Below, piece by piece: positions 1 to 8,808 of a stretch of 64,000 nucleotides of DNA (the first letter of the stretch is position 1; each line of letters begins with the position of its first letter). This DNA comes from Planctomycetota bacterium (GTDB lineage: Bacteria; Planctomycetota; Phycisphaerae; UBA1845), in NCBI GenBank assembly GCA_029558835.1, contig JAKQDH010000069.1, positions 62,001 to 126,000 on the forward strand, given 5' to 3'. Under the pieces are notes generated by a model, which was given only the letters and a program-made list of their open reading frames with translations, did not search any database and had not been told where the DNA came from. The translations under genes were made by a program, and so were the position numbers.

Positions 1-302
1 GCCGTGTCGCGCGCGTCACGCACCACGGTTCGAAACCGGATGATCGCGAACCCCCCGAGCAGGCCCACCGCCACCAGCGACCGTGAGGCCACCAGCGACA
101 TGCTCAGCGCCGCCACCACCGAGATCAGCACCAGCGCCTGCGTGAAGGTCCGTGAGTACGACAGCCCCCGATGCGTCCACTTGTAACACCAGGCATTCAA
201 CTGCCCCACCACGAACGCCACCAGCAAGGCCAGCACCAACTGCTCGGCCAGTTGGTTCTGCCCCGCCGAGACGGGCTGGAAGAGTTCCTCGAACAAGCTC
301 AT
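1..302 (-). CDS. DUF4956 family membrane protein, 3' end beyond the window
   Basis: The frame opens at an ATG (302) inside the stop of the VTC-domain gene (ATGA overlap), so the two genes are probably translationally coupled. One hundred codons are visible before the window edge. The N-terminus is short and polar (MSLFEELFQP), followed by hydrophobic stretches at about residues 22-35 and 53-84, then a Gly-rich turn and 'FAIIRFRTVVRD', typical of DUF4956 proteins. DUF4956 proteins are multi-pass membrane proteins usually encoded beside VTC-type polyphosphate polymerase domains, and often beside CotH, as here. Their biochemical role is not established. The family call is from memory of the motif and the neighbourhood. 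Confidence 0.8.
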   Translation of the reverse strand, partial: MSLFEELFQPVSAGQNQLAEQLVLALLVAFVVGQLNAWCYKWTHRGLSYSRTFTQALVLISVVAALSMSLVASRSLVAVGLLGGFAIIRFRTVVRDARDT

Positions 303-1084
303 GGCAGCGCCTGCTCCACTTCCATACCCGACTCGCACCCCCCCGCCGCACAGGAACAAATCACGTATTTGCACACACCGCGCTGCATGAGCTCCACCCG
401 GTGCAGCATGTCCGCCACCCAGAACGGGTACGTGTCGGTGAACTTGATTTCCAGGATGACCCCGCCCGCATCAACGGGCCACCACATCTCCCTCCGCCCG
501 TTGCCCGGTGGGGCCAGCAGCCCGTAATGCAGGTCCCGGTCCAGGGTGACCCGGACGTTGTCCGCCGAGGTTCCTTCGTAGGCTTCCCGCCGGTAGAACA
601 CCCCCACCGCCGGTCGGGCCCCGATGCGCCCCTGCAGTTGCTGGAACTCGTTGAGGTTCGCCTCGGCGGCAGCGGCCTTCCCGTTCCCGCCCCATGGCAC
701 GAGCTGTTCCTGCCAGAGCAGATGTTCCGCAAGGGGTGGTTCCACCCGGGCCCGCGTCTTGTGCACGACGCCGCAGACCTTGCGCTTGATCTCATAGTAC
801 GCCGGCAGGTTGGTCGCCGACTCCCCACATTGGCGGTACGTGCGAACCCGCAGCTTATAGCGCTGCGCCTGCCGCAACAGCGTCGCTCGCAACAGTTCGC
901 GCGAGGGGCTGTCCAGGTAGACGGACAGCACCGGATACTCGCAATCCACCCGGTGCGACGAGTGCGGATCGGGCGGCAGGTACTTCCGGCAGTAGTGGCG
1001 GATTTCCGCCGCCTGAGCCTCGCCGATGAGATACTTGATCTCATAGCGCTGCCACTTCAGTGATCGATCGCGTTCGGCAAACAT
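299..1084 (-). CDS. VTC-domain (polyphosphate polymerase-like) protein
   Basis: The product is 261 aa if it starts at the ATG at 1084; a TTG four codons upstream (1096) is possible. It looks like a stand-alone VTC domain: 'RYEIKYLI' near the N-terminus, 'YPVLSVYLDSP', 'KLRVRTY', 'YYEIKRKV', then a basic/acidic tunnel-like pattern ending in 'ILEIKFTDTYPFWV'. In VTC proteins the alternating Lys/Arg strands and the late Glu of ExK line the triphosphate tunnel. Eukaryotic VTC4 makes polyphosphate from ATP; bacterial stand-alone versions are assumed to be related but are mostly untested. It lies between a CotH gene (37 bp gap) and DUF4956 (4 bp overlap), a recurrent trio. Confidence 0.85.
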   Translation of the reverse strand: MFAERDRSLKWQRYEIKYLIGEAQAAEIRHYCRKYLPPDPHSSHRVDCEYPVLSVYLDSPSRELLRATLLRQAQRYKLRVRTYRQCGESATNLPAYYEIKRKVCGVVHKTRARVEPPLAEHLLWQEQLVPWGGNGKAAAAEANLNEFQQLQGRIGARPAVGVFYRREAYEGTSADNVRVTLDRDLHYGLLAPPGNGRREMWWPVDAGGVILEIKFTDTYPFWVADMLHRVELMQRGVCKYVICSCAAGGCESGMEVEQALP

Positions 1085-1120
1085 CGCCCACCCCAACGTA
1101 GAGAGCGCCTCACGACGCCC

Positions 1121-3055
1121 CTACGGCGTTGTCTGTAGAAACTCGAGCACCGCCTCGCGCCGCGCCTCAACGTGCGTGAAGAGTTCTTCGAGCCCCCGCT
1201 CGAACTCCTCCGCCCCCGACAGCAGCGTATAGCCGGCCTGCTCACCCTCCGTCCCCACCACATACGGAGCGATCAGATCGTGTTCGGCCTGGTACCGGGC
1301 CTGCGTGGCCTCGACCGCGAACGCGCCGTCGATCGCCTCCCGCACATGGGCCACGTACTTGTTCCAGTACACGGGATCGTCCGCCAGGTACCGAATCAAG
1401 GGCCACTGCTCACTGACCTCCGCCAGGCTCAAAGACAGGGCACCCCCCATCCCTCCACCACCGCCCGCGCCCCCCACGCCCATGCCCGACGCCAGCGCCA
1501 TGTTGTTGTCCCACGGAATCCAGCTCAGGCGCCCGCCGTCGTCCGGGTTGCCATAGAGGTAATAGTTCTGCGCCATGTTCCCGTACGTGTCCCAGTTCTG
1601 GATCACCGTGTTGACGGCCAGCCAGCGCAGGAAACCGTCCACGTTGAGCACCGCTTCCAGGCCCGCCCGCCAGGCCGCGGCATCGGACCGATCGGCGTTC
1701 AGCGCGGCGATGGCCGCCTGCACGTCGCTGAAATCCGCCTCGTTCTCGTTAGTCTCCTTGTCGAAGTCGTCCTCGCGGAACGTCGCCCACGTCGACGTGG
1801 GTTTGTACAGATTGCCGGAGTCGTCGCCGAACTGCGCCGTAAGCATCGGCGACGCGGGGATCTCCGTCATCGTATACAACCCGAAGTACACCGGCCCGTC
1901 GCCGTGGTCGATGTACACACGGTAGAATGCCGTGCGCGGCGCGGGCACCCCGGCCGCCCGGAAGATGTCGTGCGCCACCTTCTCGCGCAGGTACGAGGAA
2001 TCCGACCAGTTGCTTGCCAGCGTCAGCTCCTTGAAACCGTAGAAGCGCTGGTTGTTGATTTGTGGGTATTCGTCCTCGAACTGGTCGAAATCGAGGCGAA
2101 GAGGAAGCTTGTAGATTCCCGCACTCCACGTGCTCGTCAACGACGATTGGCCCTTGAACCGGATACCTACGTACCACCACGTCTTGCCAGCGAACTCCAG
2201 CGCGCACGGCACATACACCGGGTTCTCGTCATCGCTGGTCACGAACCCGCTGCCACCGGGCGCCCCCTGAGTACGACACAACAGTTGGTCGCCCTCACCC
2301 GCGGTGCACGTGCCCTCCACCGTCGTTTCCCCGAAGGAAACCGAGCACGCATCACCCTCCGCCAGGTTCGCACACGCCTCCGCCATCCCGTCGGACATGT
2401 CGCCACCGCCGGGTCCACCCCCCACGACGCAGGCCAGTTGACCGCCCGCGTCCGACGCGCAGGTTCCCTCGATCGTCATCCCCATCAAGGACACCGCGCA
2501 AGCGTCCCCCTCCTGCAAGTCCGCGCATGCCTCGACCAGCGCAGCCGACATCCCACCCGCCCCGGGGTCGTCTTGCCCGCCCGGCGGGACGTTGCCGACC
2601 CCGGTGGCCATGCAAGCCAGTTGATCATTCATCATCGGTGTACAGGTCCCCGTCGTGGCAACCCCGTTGAAGGACACCGTACACGCATCGCCCTCCTGCA
2701 AGCCGTCACACGCTGCGTCCCTTCCCCCCGGCGCGGCCGGCAGATCGCCAGGATCCGCGCTCACCAGCGACCACCCCCGGCTCTGCCCGAACTCGCCGTA
2801 CTTCGCCGTCATGTCATCCTGCATGGCCTGCCAGTCACTCGCCGCGATGGTGATGTCGAGCCTTCCGACCACGTCCTCAGGAAAGACCACCGCGTAATCG
2901 GGTGTGGCTTTGTTGCCGTGCGTCTCGTCGGTCCACCCGGCAGGCCGCTCGGTTGGTTCGACCTCAGTCCCCACGTCGCAGGCAAGCTGCAACGCGGTAA
3001 GTCCCAGGAACGCTGCCAGGACAAGTCTCACAGCCTGTAGAGCTGATCTACACAT
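1121..3055 (-). CDS. CotH kinase family lipoprotein with an inserted cysteine-repeat region
   Basis: I chose the ATG at 3055 because it gives a hydrophobic signal ending near Cys26 (LQLAC, an imperfect lipobox); the frame stays open further upstream but that stretch reads as noise. The product is 644 aa. CotH-type sequence begins at about residue 60 (DITIAASDWQAMQDDM), breaks off, and resumes at about 279 with 'YVPCALEF', 'GIRFKGQSSL', 'KLPLRLDFDQFED' and 'RFYGFKELTLASNWSD'. CotH proteins are protein kinase-like; spore-coat CotH phosphorylates other proteins. Between the two halves sit three repeats with four Cys each: C116/125/138/148, C177/186/199/209 and C228/237/250/260, all spaced C-x8-C-x12-C-x9-C. 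A Gly-rich stretch follows at 580 onward. Probably exported and surface-anchored. Confidence 0.88.
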   Translation of the reverse strand: MCRSALQAVRLVLAAFLGLTALQLACDVGTEVEPTERPAGWTDETHGNKATPDYAVVFPEDVVGRLDITIAASDWQAMQDDMTAKYGEFGQSRGWSLVSADPGDLPAAPGGRDAACDGLQEGDACTVSFNGVATTGTCTPMMNDQLACMATGVGNVPPGGQDDPGAGGMSAALVEACADLQEGDACAVSLMGMTIEGTCASDAGGQLACVVGGGPGGGDMSDGMAEACANLAEGDACSVSFGETTVEGTCTAGEGDQLLCRTQGAPGGSGFVTSDDENPVYVPCALEFAGKTWWYVGIRFKGQSSLTSTWSAGIYKLPLRLDFDQFEDEYPQINNQRFYGFKELTLASNWSDSSYLREKVAHDIFRAAGVPAPRTAFYRVYIDHGDGPVYFGLYTMTEIPASPMLTAQFGDDSGNLYKPTSTWATFREDDFDKETNENEADFSDVQAAIAALNADRSDAAAWRAGLEAVLNVDGFLRWLAVNTVIQNWDTYGNMAQNYYLYGNPDDGGRLSWIPWDNNMALASGMGVGGAGGGGGMGGALSLSLAEVSEQWPLIRYLADDPVYWNKYVAHVREAIDGAFAVEATQARYQAEHDLIAPYVVGTEGEQAGYTLLSGAEEFERGLEELFTHVEARREAVLEFLQTTP

Positions 3056-3161
3056 GGTCCGGTCCCTTTCGTACGGGTCAGTGATCCCCAGCGTCCGGCC
3101 GGCGCGCGTGCTCGTGTGTGGCGCGCCCGCAGCCGTCTTGCTTCCCGCTCGGGAAAGCTGC

Positions 3162-3722
3162 CTACTCGAGCATCCCCATGAGCACCAGCACGGCCTCCTG
3201 CCTCCCGGACACCAGTTCCTTGAGGGCCCGCTGGGCAGTCTGGAGTTCGCTGCGTGCCGCCTCCCGCGCCTTCCGGTAGGCGGCCAGCTTCGCGGCGATG
3301 TCTTCCTTCGTCGCCTCCTCGTCTTCGAGCACCGTACGCAGCTCACGCTCTGCGGCGGCCACCTTGCTCTGCGATGAGGTGTCCGCGTCGCGCGGACGGC
3401 CGGGGGCAGCCTGGTCGTCGGAACCCGCCGGCGCGGGCCCGCCCGGACGCCCGGGCCGCATCCCCCCGCCAGGCCCGCCACGCAGCTCGCTCTGCGCCGT
3501 CATGACCGCCTCAATCTTCGGCGCCAGCGTTTCCCACTCCTCGTCCGTGGCGTCCAATTGATCCTTGATGTTGTCCAGCTGCCGCTCGCGCATCCTGGCC
3601 GGGTCAAAGTCCCCCGGCCGCCCACGCTGGTCGCGACCCCGCCGCGCGTCCTGCGTCAGCGCGACGGTCGGAATGGCCAGCAGTCCTGCCAGGACAACCA
3701 TGAACACACTGTTACGTGACAT
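3162..3722 (-). CDS. Secreted helical protein, possibly Spy/CpxP-like
   Basis: The product is 186 aa from the ATG at 3722; an AAAGG Shine-Dalgarno sits 9 nt upstream of it and directly abuts the alternative ATG at 3731, so 3722 is preferred. A signal peptide (SVFMVVLAGLLAIPTVALTQ) is followed by an Arg/Asp/Gly-rich segment, a helix with 'RERQLDNIKDQLDATDEEW', a Gly/Pro-rich linker and a long charged helix ending in 'EAVLVLMGML'. The 'QLDNIKDQL.ATDEEW..LAPKI' pattern resembles LTXXQ/Spy-type periplasmic helical proteins, but I do not see a clear LTXXQ motif. It lies 106 bp upstream of the CotH gene on the same strand and may be co-transcribed with it. Function unknown. Confidence 0.72.
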   Translation of the reverse strand: MSRNSVFMVVLAGLLAIPTVALTQDARRGRDQRGRPGDFDPARMRERQLDNIKDQLDATDEEWETLAPKIEAVMTAQSELRGGPGGGMRPGRPGGPAPAGSDDQAAPGRPRDADTSSQSKVAAAERELRTVLEDEEATKEDIAAKLAAYRKAREAARSELQTAQRALKELVSGRQEAVLVLMGMLE

Positions 3723-4384
3723 ACGGCACATCCTTTCTCGCTCAGTCCGTTGGGGGTGGAGCGTTCCTCTTCATCCGACTCCTCGGCTGCGCTACCCCGC
3801 CCTCACCTGCGCGCCGACCCGAGGGGGCGGCCCGGCTACCAACCACGCTCGTCAGGTCAAGCGTGAGCGCCGGACCCCGCAGTCGGGGGAGTTCCGCCGG
3901 TTGCGCCCGCGATACCGCCCCCGGAGGCACCCTCCGGTGGCGTTCTTGGTTCATTTCTAGTCAGGGAAACATGAAGACAATGTGAAACCAGACCCCACCT
4001 TTTTCGCACAGCGCTCGAAACCGGCCGGCAGCGTTAGCGGTCGCGGGCTCGGGGGGGCGCCCCAACCTTGCCCGCCGACCCCCGAAACGACGTCCAGTCG
4101 AGAACGCCGCCCCCGACCGTTCCCCCCCGCTGGTGGACTGCCGCTCTGCTCAGGCGGAACATCGCCCGCGAGCCTGCCAGCGCCTGCTCACGCTCGAGTT
4201 CTCAGGTGCAGACCTTCGTCGATGTGGAGACCATGTATGAACGTACATGTGCACCGCGCGCGGGGCGACGCCTCACTGCCTACTGGAAAGGCAGGCGTAG
4301 GCTGGGGCCCACAGGTTTGAACGGACACGCCGCCGCGTGCTCAGGCGTGTCGATGCACACAGCGGATGATCAGCGCATCACCGG
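3723..4384. other. Intergenic stretch without a recognisable gene
   Basis: Several short frames exist in both directions, but none has a plausible start, a domain or a sensible composition. The only clear structure is a 7-bp perfect hairpin at 3921-3937 (CCGGAGG-CAC-CCTCCGG). It lies after the minus-strand lipoprotein at 4385-5218 and could help end that transcript, but it lacks a T-tract. The promoter for the secreted protein/CotH/VTC/DUF4956 group is presumably here; I could not identify it. Confidence 0.5.
3921..3937. terminator. Short perfect hairpin, possible weak terminator
   Basis: CCGGAGG pairs with CCTCCGG over a 3-nt loop. It lies between the end of the minus-strand gene at 4385 and the start of the minus-strand gene at 3722. 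No run of T follows on either strand, so intrinsic termination is uncertain. Confidence 0.3.
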
Positions 4385-5218
4385 TCACTGCCCGGCCGTC
4401 GTGGTCGCCGAGGTCAGTTCCTGTACTCTGCGGCGGGCGAACTGGCGATCGAGCCACTCCGTGCGCTCATCGGCCACCACCGCGCGGTACAGTTCCAGGG
4501 CCCGGGCCCGATCCCGCAGCCGGAAATCGTACACGACGGCCGCCCGGTACCGCGCCGGATGTGGCGTGTCCGGGTTCCACGTCCAGCAGCGCTCATACCA
4601 CTTCACCGCGAGCATTTCCTGGTTCTTGAGGTACTCTTTGTGGATTTCCCCGAGCAGGAACGCCGTGTCGTCGATCTTGTCGCTGCTGGGATACTGCTCA
4701 ATGAGCGAACGCAGCATCTGGGCAGCCTGCACCATCAGGTCCTCGCGGTACAGACCCGGTGCGCCATAGCCCCCCCGCCGCATGAGCGCCCGTGCTTCTT
4801 CGTAGAGTTGATCGGCCGCGGTGATCGTCTCCGTGGGCTTGAGCTGCTCACCGGGGATCTCCGCCTCCAACAGGTACCGGAACGCCTTGACCGACTTGAG
4901 CCCTTCCAGCTCATAGTCCGCCCACTTCTGCTTCATGTCATACCCGTGGGCCTTGTAGTAGTCCCGAAGCTGTTGCAACGTGCGGTGGTACTGCGCCCGG
5001 TAGGTAAGCAACGCCTCGACGAGATCGACCTCCTGCGCGTTGACCACGTTGATGTCCGCGCCGATCTTGGCTGCGTCGATCCGCGCCGGCGCCGTCGGCG
5101 ACGTAAGCAGCTCCGGCGGGGGCTGCCAACCCGTGCGAAACTTGCTGACGTTGCAGCCCGCCAATACCACCCCGAATGCCCCGACAACGACCACCCTGGA
5201 AATCATGTTGAGATTCAT
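4385..5218 (-). CDS. Lipoprotein with TPR-like helical region, function unknown
   Basis: The product is 277 aa from the ATG at 5218, preceded by a GGGAGGGG ribosome-binding site. 'MISRVVVVGAFGVVLAGC' is a clear lipoprotein signal with lipobox LAGC. The mature protein is helical and charged; its C-terminal half (about residues 150-265) looks like tetratricopeptide repeats of the BamD/YbgF kind ('AAQMLRSLIEQYPSSDKIDDTAFLLGE', then 'NPDTPHPARYRAAVVYDF'). It probably sits on the periplasmic face of a membrane as a scaffold. The gap to ispD downstream is over 500 bp, so it is probably a separate unit. I do not recognise a specific family. Confidence 0.78.
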   Translation of the reverse strand: MNLNMISRVVVVGAFGVVLAGCNVSKFRTGWQPPPELLTSPTAPARIDAAKIGADINVVNAQEVDLVEALLTYRAQYHRTLQQLRDYYKAHGYDMKQKWADYELEGLKSVKAFRYLLEAEIPGEQLKPTETITAADQLYEEARALMRRGGYGAPGLYREDLMVQAAQMLRSLIEQYPSSDKIDDTAFLLGEIHKEYLKNQEMLAVKWYERCWTWNPDTPHPARYRAAVVYDFRLRDRARALELYRAVVADERTEWLDRQFARRRVQELTSATTTAGQ

Positions 5219-5749
5219 GGCCCCTCCCGGGCACTGAGCTACCGATCGGCACCCGGACCGCCGACCGCAGGCAGTCCTCCTGCCGCACCAACCGCGATTA
5301 CACCGCCCCGGCACACCCGCGTCAACGGGCTCCAACAGGCGTGCCCCGTAGCGTCAACCTGGCCCCTCAGAGCCGTGGGCGCCAGCCCACGGACCCCTCC
5401 CGCCGCTCGCGCGGCGCGCGTGTTTAGCGTATACGGGCACGAGGATGCCATGCTTTCCCGCGACAGCAGTCGCGGGTAAGCATGTTCTTACGCCCGACCA
5501 CATGCCCACCCCCGCCTGCGGCGGGTGAGGGCATGGCACCCACCCTAAACACGTACCGCGCAGCGGGCTCGGACGTCGCGCACCCGCCCAGTGTTACGCC
5601 GCATGCCCGCCCGAAGATTCAGGACTCGCGGAACACCGGACTAGCCGTCACACACTCAGCCCGCGCTACGCCGAGAACCTCTACGTCGGCCACAGGAGGC
5701 CGACGCTACCGGCTAAGGAACCGACGCCACCGGCCGCACGGGGCCGGCG
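5219..5749. repeat. Intergenic region with large palindromes
   Basis: No gene is seen. 5449-5484 is a 36-nt near-perfect palindrome (CATGCTT-T-CCCGCGAC, loop AGCA, then the complement) with a single T-T mismatch. 5501-5535 is a second one, bounded by CATGCCC and GGGCATG with an inner GC-rich stem. 5681-5710 is a copy of the TACGTCGGCC...GGCCGACGCTA palindrome also found at 8121 and 60161. This looks like a small cluster of REP-like elements between two minus-strand genes. Confidence 0.7.
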
Positions 5750-6484
5750 CTACCACTGTGCCTCCTCGAACGCCCCCATCCGCGGGCCCGCCTTCCCCGG
5801 GCGGGCCTTCAGGATCGCCTGGGCCAGCGCCAGATCGCCCTTGGCGGTGATCTTCAGGTTGCTGGCGTCGGCCGGCACGACGCTGACCGCCTGCCCCGTC
5901 CGCTCGACGAGTTCAGCATCGTCAGTAGCCTCCCCGACCCCAGTCCCGAAGTTCTCGTAGGCACCCAGCAGCAGGTCTTTTTTAAAGACCTGCGGTGTCT
6001 GGGCCTCGTAGAGGGCCGTACGGGGCACGGTGGCTTCGACCACCAGCTTTCCGGAAACGCGTTTGATCGTTCCGGTCAACGGGGAGGCCAGGATGGCTGC
6101 TCCAGTCTTGACGGCGGCCGCGAAGACCGCGTCGATCATCTCCTCCGTAGCACAGGGCCGGGCCGCGTCGTGTACGGCCACGTATTCCGCTTCGGCTGCG
6201 ACTTCCTTCAGCCCCGCCGCCACCGAGTCGCAACGCCGCGCCCCGCCGGTGACCACCTTCACTCCCATGAAACCGAGGTTGGCCGCGTACCGCGACTTCA
6301 TCTCCTCCATGTCCTCAGGACCCACCACCAGCAACGTCTGGCAAACGTCCTTGCGGTTGATGAACAGCTCCACCGAACGCAGGAACACCGCCCGACCGTC
6401 CAGCTTCACGAACGTCTTCTTCTCCGACCCGCCGAAACGCTCCGACTTACCCGCCGCGGCCACGATGACCGAGAACTTCGCCAT
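5750..6484 (-). CDS. ispD: 2-C-methyl-D-erythritol 4-phosphate cytidylyltransferase
   Basis: This enzyme makes CDP-methylerythritol from methylerythritol phosphate and CTP in the non-mevalonate isoprenoid pathway. The 244 aa product has the usual length. Motifs in order: the nucleotide-binding 'IVAAAGKSERFGG' with a conserved Lys (K22-K23 region, 'EKKTF'), 'GGARRCDSVAAGL', 'VAVHDAARPC', 'PLTGTIKRV', 'TPQVFKKDLL' and 'ATDDAELVE'. All are diagnostic of IspD. It starts 14 bp after the PIN-TRAM gene, the same gene order as yacL-ispD in Bacillus, so the pair is probably one operon. Confidence 0.95.
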   Translation of the reverse strand: MAKFSVIVAAAGKSERFGGSEKKTFVKLDGRAVFLRSVELFINRKDVCQTLLVVGPEDMEEMKSRYAANLGFMGVKVVTGGARRCDSVAAGLKEVAAEAEYVAVHDAARPCATEEMIDAVFAAAVKTGAAILASPLTGTIKRVSGKLVVEATVPRTALYEAQTPQVFKKDLLLGAYENFGTGVGEATDDAELVERTGQAVSVVPADASNLKITAKGDLALAQAILKARPGKAGPRMGAFEEAQW

Positions 6485-6498
6485 GGTATCCCCCTACC

Positions 6499-7653
6499 CT
6501 ACCCTCGGTTGTACCGCGGCCGACGGCGTTCCGGCGGGAGATCCCCGCCGTCCAGGCGGCCGAAGACCATCCTCCCCGCCGAGGTTTGCAGGACGCTGGT
6601 AACCGTGATGGTGATCTCCTGACCAATGTGGTCGCGCCCACCTTCGGCCACCACCATCGTCCCGTCCTCGAGGTAACCGACCCCCTGCCCGGGTTCCTCG
6701 CCGGGCTTGATGACCTTGATCGTCAGTGACTCACCGGGAAGCACCACCGGCTTCAGCGCGTTGGCGAGGTCGTTGATGTTGATCACCGTCACCCCGCGAA
6801 GCTGCGCCGCCTTGTTCAGATTGAAGTCATTGGTGACGATCCGCCCGCCAAGTTCCAACGCCAAGTCCACCAACATCTCATCCACGGCCGCCGTGGGCAC
6901 GCCCCGATTCGGCGCCACGTCCAGGATGCGGATGTCCACCTTGTCGCTGCCCTGCAGCTTGTTGAGCATGTCCAGCCCGCGCCGCCCCCGCGTCCGACGC
7001 AGCTTGTCGCTGCTGTCCGCAATCGTCTGCAACTCCTGCAGGACGAACCGGGGCACGATCAGCTCCGACTCGATGATCCGGGTTTCCGCGATGTCCGCAA
7101 TCCGCCCGTCCACGATCACCGACGTATCCAGCACCAGCGGCCGGGCCCCCTTCTTCTCCTTGGCAAACTGGACGTAGGGAATGACAAACCGCACGTCGTC
7201 TTTCGTCTGGAGAACGAAACTCACCGACAGGTAGCAGCAGATCACGCCGATGGCTAGCTTGACGGCGCTAACCACGGTCGTCTCGGACCACCCCGCAAAC
7301 ACCGCCTCGACAACCAGGTTGACGATCAGCGACAGCGCATACGCCACCACCATGCCCACGATGAGCCCGAAGAACAGGGCCCCGATCGTCGCCAAGCTCT
7401 TGCGGGGCACCAGAATGTCGAAGGCGATGATGACCAGCGCCAGACCGAAGAACCCGATGATCACCACGTCCTTGTGGGTTTCCAACGCTCCGGTCGCCCC
7501 CGGCGTACGCTCCTGGGCCACCAGGCTCATGCCCACCGAAAGCAGCGCCAGAACGAAGATCGCCCGCATCCCCAGCAGGAACATCGTGCCGGCACGTCCC
7601 GCCGGGTCAGGTGATGACAACGGTGACGAAGGACTGCTGCGCATGGCGGCCAC
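6499..7653 (-). CDS. PIN and TRAM domain membrane protein (YacL family)
   Basis: The product is 384 aa from a GTG at 7653; an ATG at 7644 or 7584 could also be used. About four hydrophobic segments lie between residues 25 and 150. A PIN nuclease-like domain follows from about residue 170: '[16 protein letters not shown]', '[11 protein letters not shown]', '[10 protein letters not shown]', '[14 protein letters not shown]', with the acidic residues expected for metal binding. A TRAM RNA-binding domain is at about 300-365 ('[19 protein letters not shown]'). This is the YacL architecture; in Firmicutes YacL stands next to ispD, as here. The family is thought to act on RNA at the membrane, but the substrate is not known. 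Confidence 0.9.
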   Translation of the reverse strand: MAAMRSSPSSPLSSPDPAGRAGTMFLLGMRAIFVLALLSVGMSLVAQERTPGATGALETHKDVVIIGFFGLALVIIAFDILVPRKSLATIGALFFGLIVGMVVAYALSLIVNLVVEAVFAGWSETTVVSAVKLAIGVICCYLSVSFVLQTKDDVRFVIPYVQFAKEKKGARPLVLDTSVIVDGRIADIAETRIIESELIVPRFVLQELQTIADSSDKLRRTRGRRGLDMLNKLQGSDKVDIRILDVAPNRGVPTAAVDEMLVDLALELGGRIVTNDFNLNKAAQLRGVTVININDLANALKPVVLPGESLTIKVIKPGEEPGQGVGYLEDGTMVVAEGGRDHIGQEITITVTSVLQTSAGRMVFGRLDGGDLPPERRRPRYNRG

Positions 7654-8446
7654 CCCGCGACAAGTTCCTCAAACGCCGGGGTACGAGTATAGCCACGCCC
7701 GCCAGTCTATCAATTGGAAACGTGCATAGGGGAAGACGCGGAGGCGGCGGATGGGACGGGTCGTATCCTCCGTCCGAAGCCGGCCGCGTCTGCACGCCTC
7801 TCCCCTCGGGAGAGGGGCAGGGGTGAGGGCGGCGAAGGTGACGACGCCCGCCCGGTACATCGAGATACACTCCCGCAACGCCGGAAACCCGGAACGCGCA
7901 TGCCATTGCGCAGACGCACGGCAGGCGTGGCGCCGTATACCTCGGGCACGCACGCCGTTGTAGGCAAGCATGCTCCCCGGCCTCCGACACCTGCTCGCCC
8001 TTGTGCCCGCGGTGCGACAAGGACACCGTGCCCACCCGGCTTGCCTCCACGTTCTGCCCCGGGTGTATGACAGACTCGGCGGGCACCACGGACGCAGTCG
8101 CGCCGGCCCCCACGGACCGGGTAGCGTCGGCCCCCCGTGGCCGACGTAGAGGATCGAAGCGTTGCGACATTCTACGTCGCCAACGGGAGCCTGCCTGCCG
8201 GTAGGCAGAAGCGACGCGACGCGCCCGGCGATCCGAGGCCCGCCGGAAGCCGTCTCATCTGTCACAGGTCCTTCCGTCCCATCAAGGCTGCGCAGCGCTT
8301 GACCCGTGCCCCAGTTCAGGGTACCACGTGCGTCGCTGCCGCGGGGGGCGCAACGGCGTGGATTGCGCCCGGCGGCGCACTACAGGCCGCGCCTGGGCGT
8401 GTGCCTGGTGAACTGCACGAATCCAAACTTGTGGGGAGACGGCATC
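7654..8446. repeat. Repeat-rich intergenic region between divergent genes
   Basis: No gene is supported. 7798-7840 is a REP-like CCTCTCCCCTCGGGAGAGGGG palindrome with the GGGTGAGGGCGGCGAAGG tail that recurs elsewhere in the window. 8121-8150 is a TAGCGTCGGCC...GGCCGACGTAGA palindrome. 8191-8208 is a small CTGCCT/AGGCAG hairpin. The rest has no pattern I can name. Promoters for the divergent PIN-TRAM and dodecin genes should lie here. Confidence 0.6.
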
Positions 8447-8683
8447 ATGTCGGACAGTGTCTATAAGGTCATCGAGCTGGTCGGCACGAGCGAGAAGTCC
8501 TGGGAGGACGCCGCCCGCAACGCGGTCGAAACCGCCGGTCGGACCCTGAAGAACCTGCGCATCGCCGAGGTCAAGCAACTCGATCTGAAGGTCGAGGACG
8601 GCTGCGTCGTCGGCTATCGCGCCCGCGTGAGTCTGTCGTTCAAGTATGAAACTGAACCGAAGCCCAAGCCCCGGCGGAAATAG
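8447..8683 (+). CDS. Dodecin family flavin-binding protein
   Basis: The product is 78 aa from the ATG at 8447 with a GGGGAG site upstream; the longer open frame upstream is not needed. Dodecins are small beta-alpha-beta-beta proteins of about 70 aa that form hollow dodecamers and store flavins. The sequence fits: 'VYKVIELVGTSEKSWEDAA' (with the Trp that stacks on flavin), 'AVETAGRTLKNLRIAEVKQL' and a C-terminal strand 'GYRARVSLSFKYE'. The tail is Pro/Lys-rich. A strong terminator follows at once, so this is a single-gene unit. Confidence 0.93.
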   Translation: MSDSVYKVIELVGTSEKSWEDAARNAVETAGRTLKNLRIAEVKQLDLKVEDGCVVGYRARVSLSFKYETEPKPKPRRK

Positions 8684-8692
8684 AGAAAACAA

Positions 8693-8746
8693 AAACGGGG
8701 ACGCCGCTAGTCTTGCGCGCTCAGCAGACTAGCTGCGTCCCCGTTT
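8693..8746 (+). terminator. Strong intrinsic terminator-like hairpin after the dodecin gene
   Basis: A 12-bp perfect outer stem (AAACGGGGACGC with GCGTCCCCGTTT) and a 7-bp inner stem (CTAGTCT with AGACTAG) enclose a 12-nt loop. It starts 10 nt after the dodecin stop codon and ends in a short T-run. The outer stem begins with A-rich sequence on the other strand, so it could act in both directions. Confidence 0.85.
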
Positions 8747-8808
8747 CTGATCCGCCGGTGGTCGGGTGCGTTGTCCGCCGCGTTGCCCGATCGCATAATG
8801 GGAGGGCC

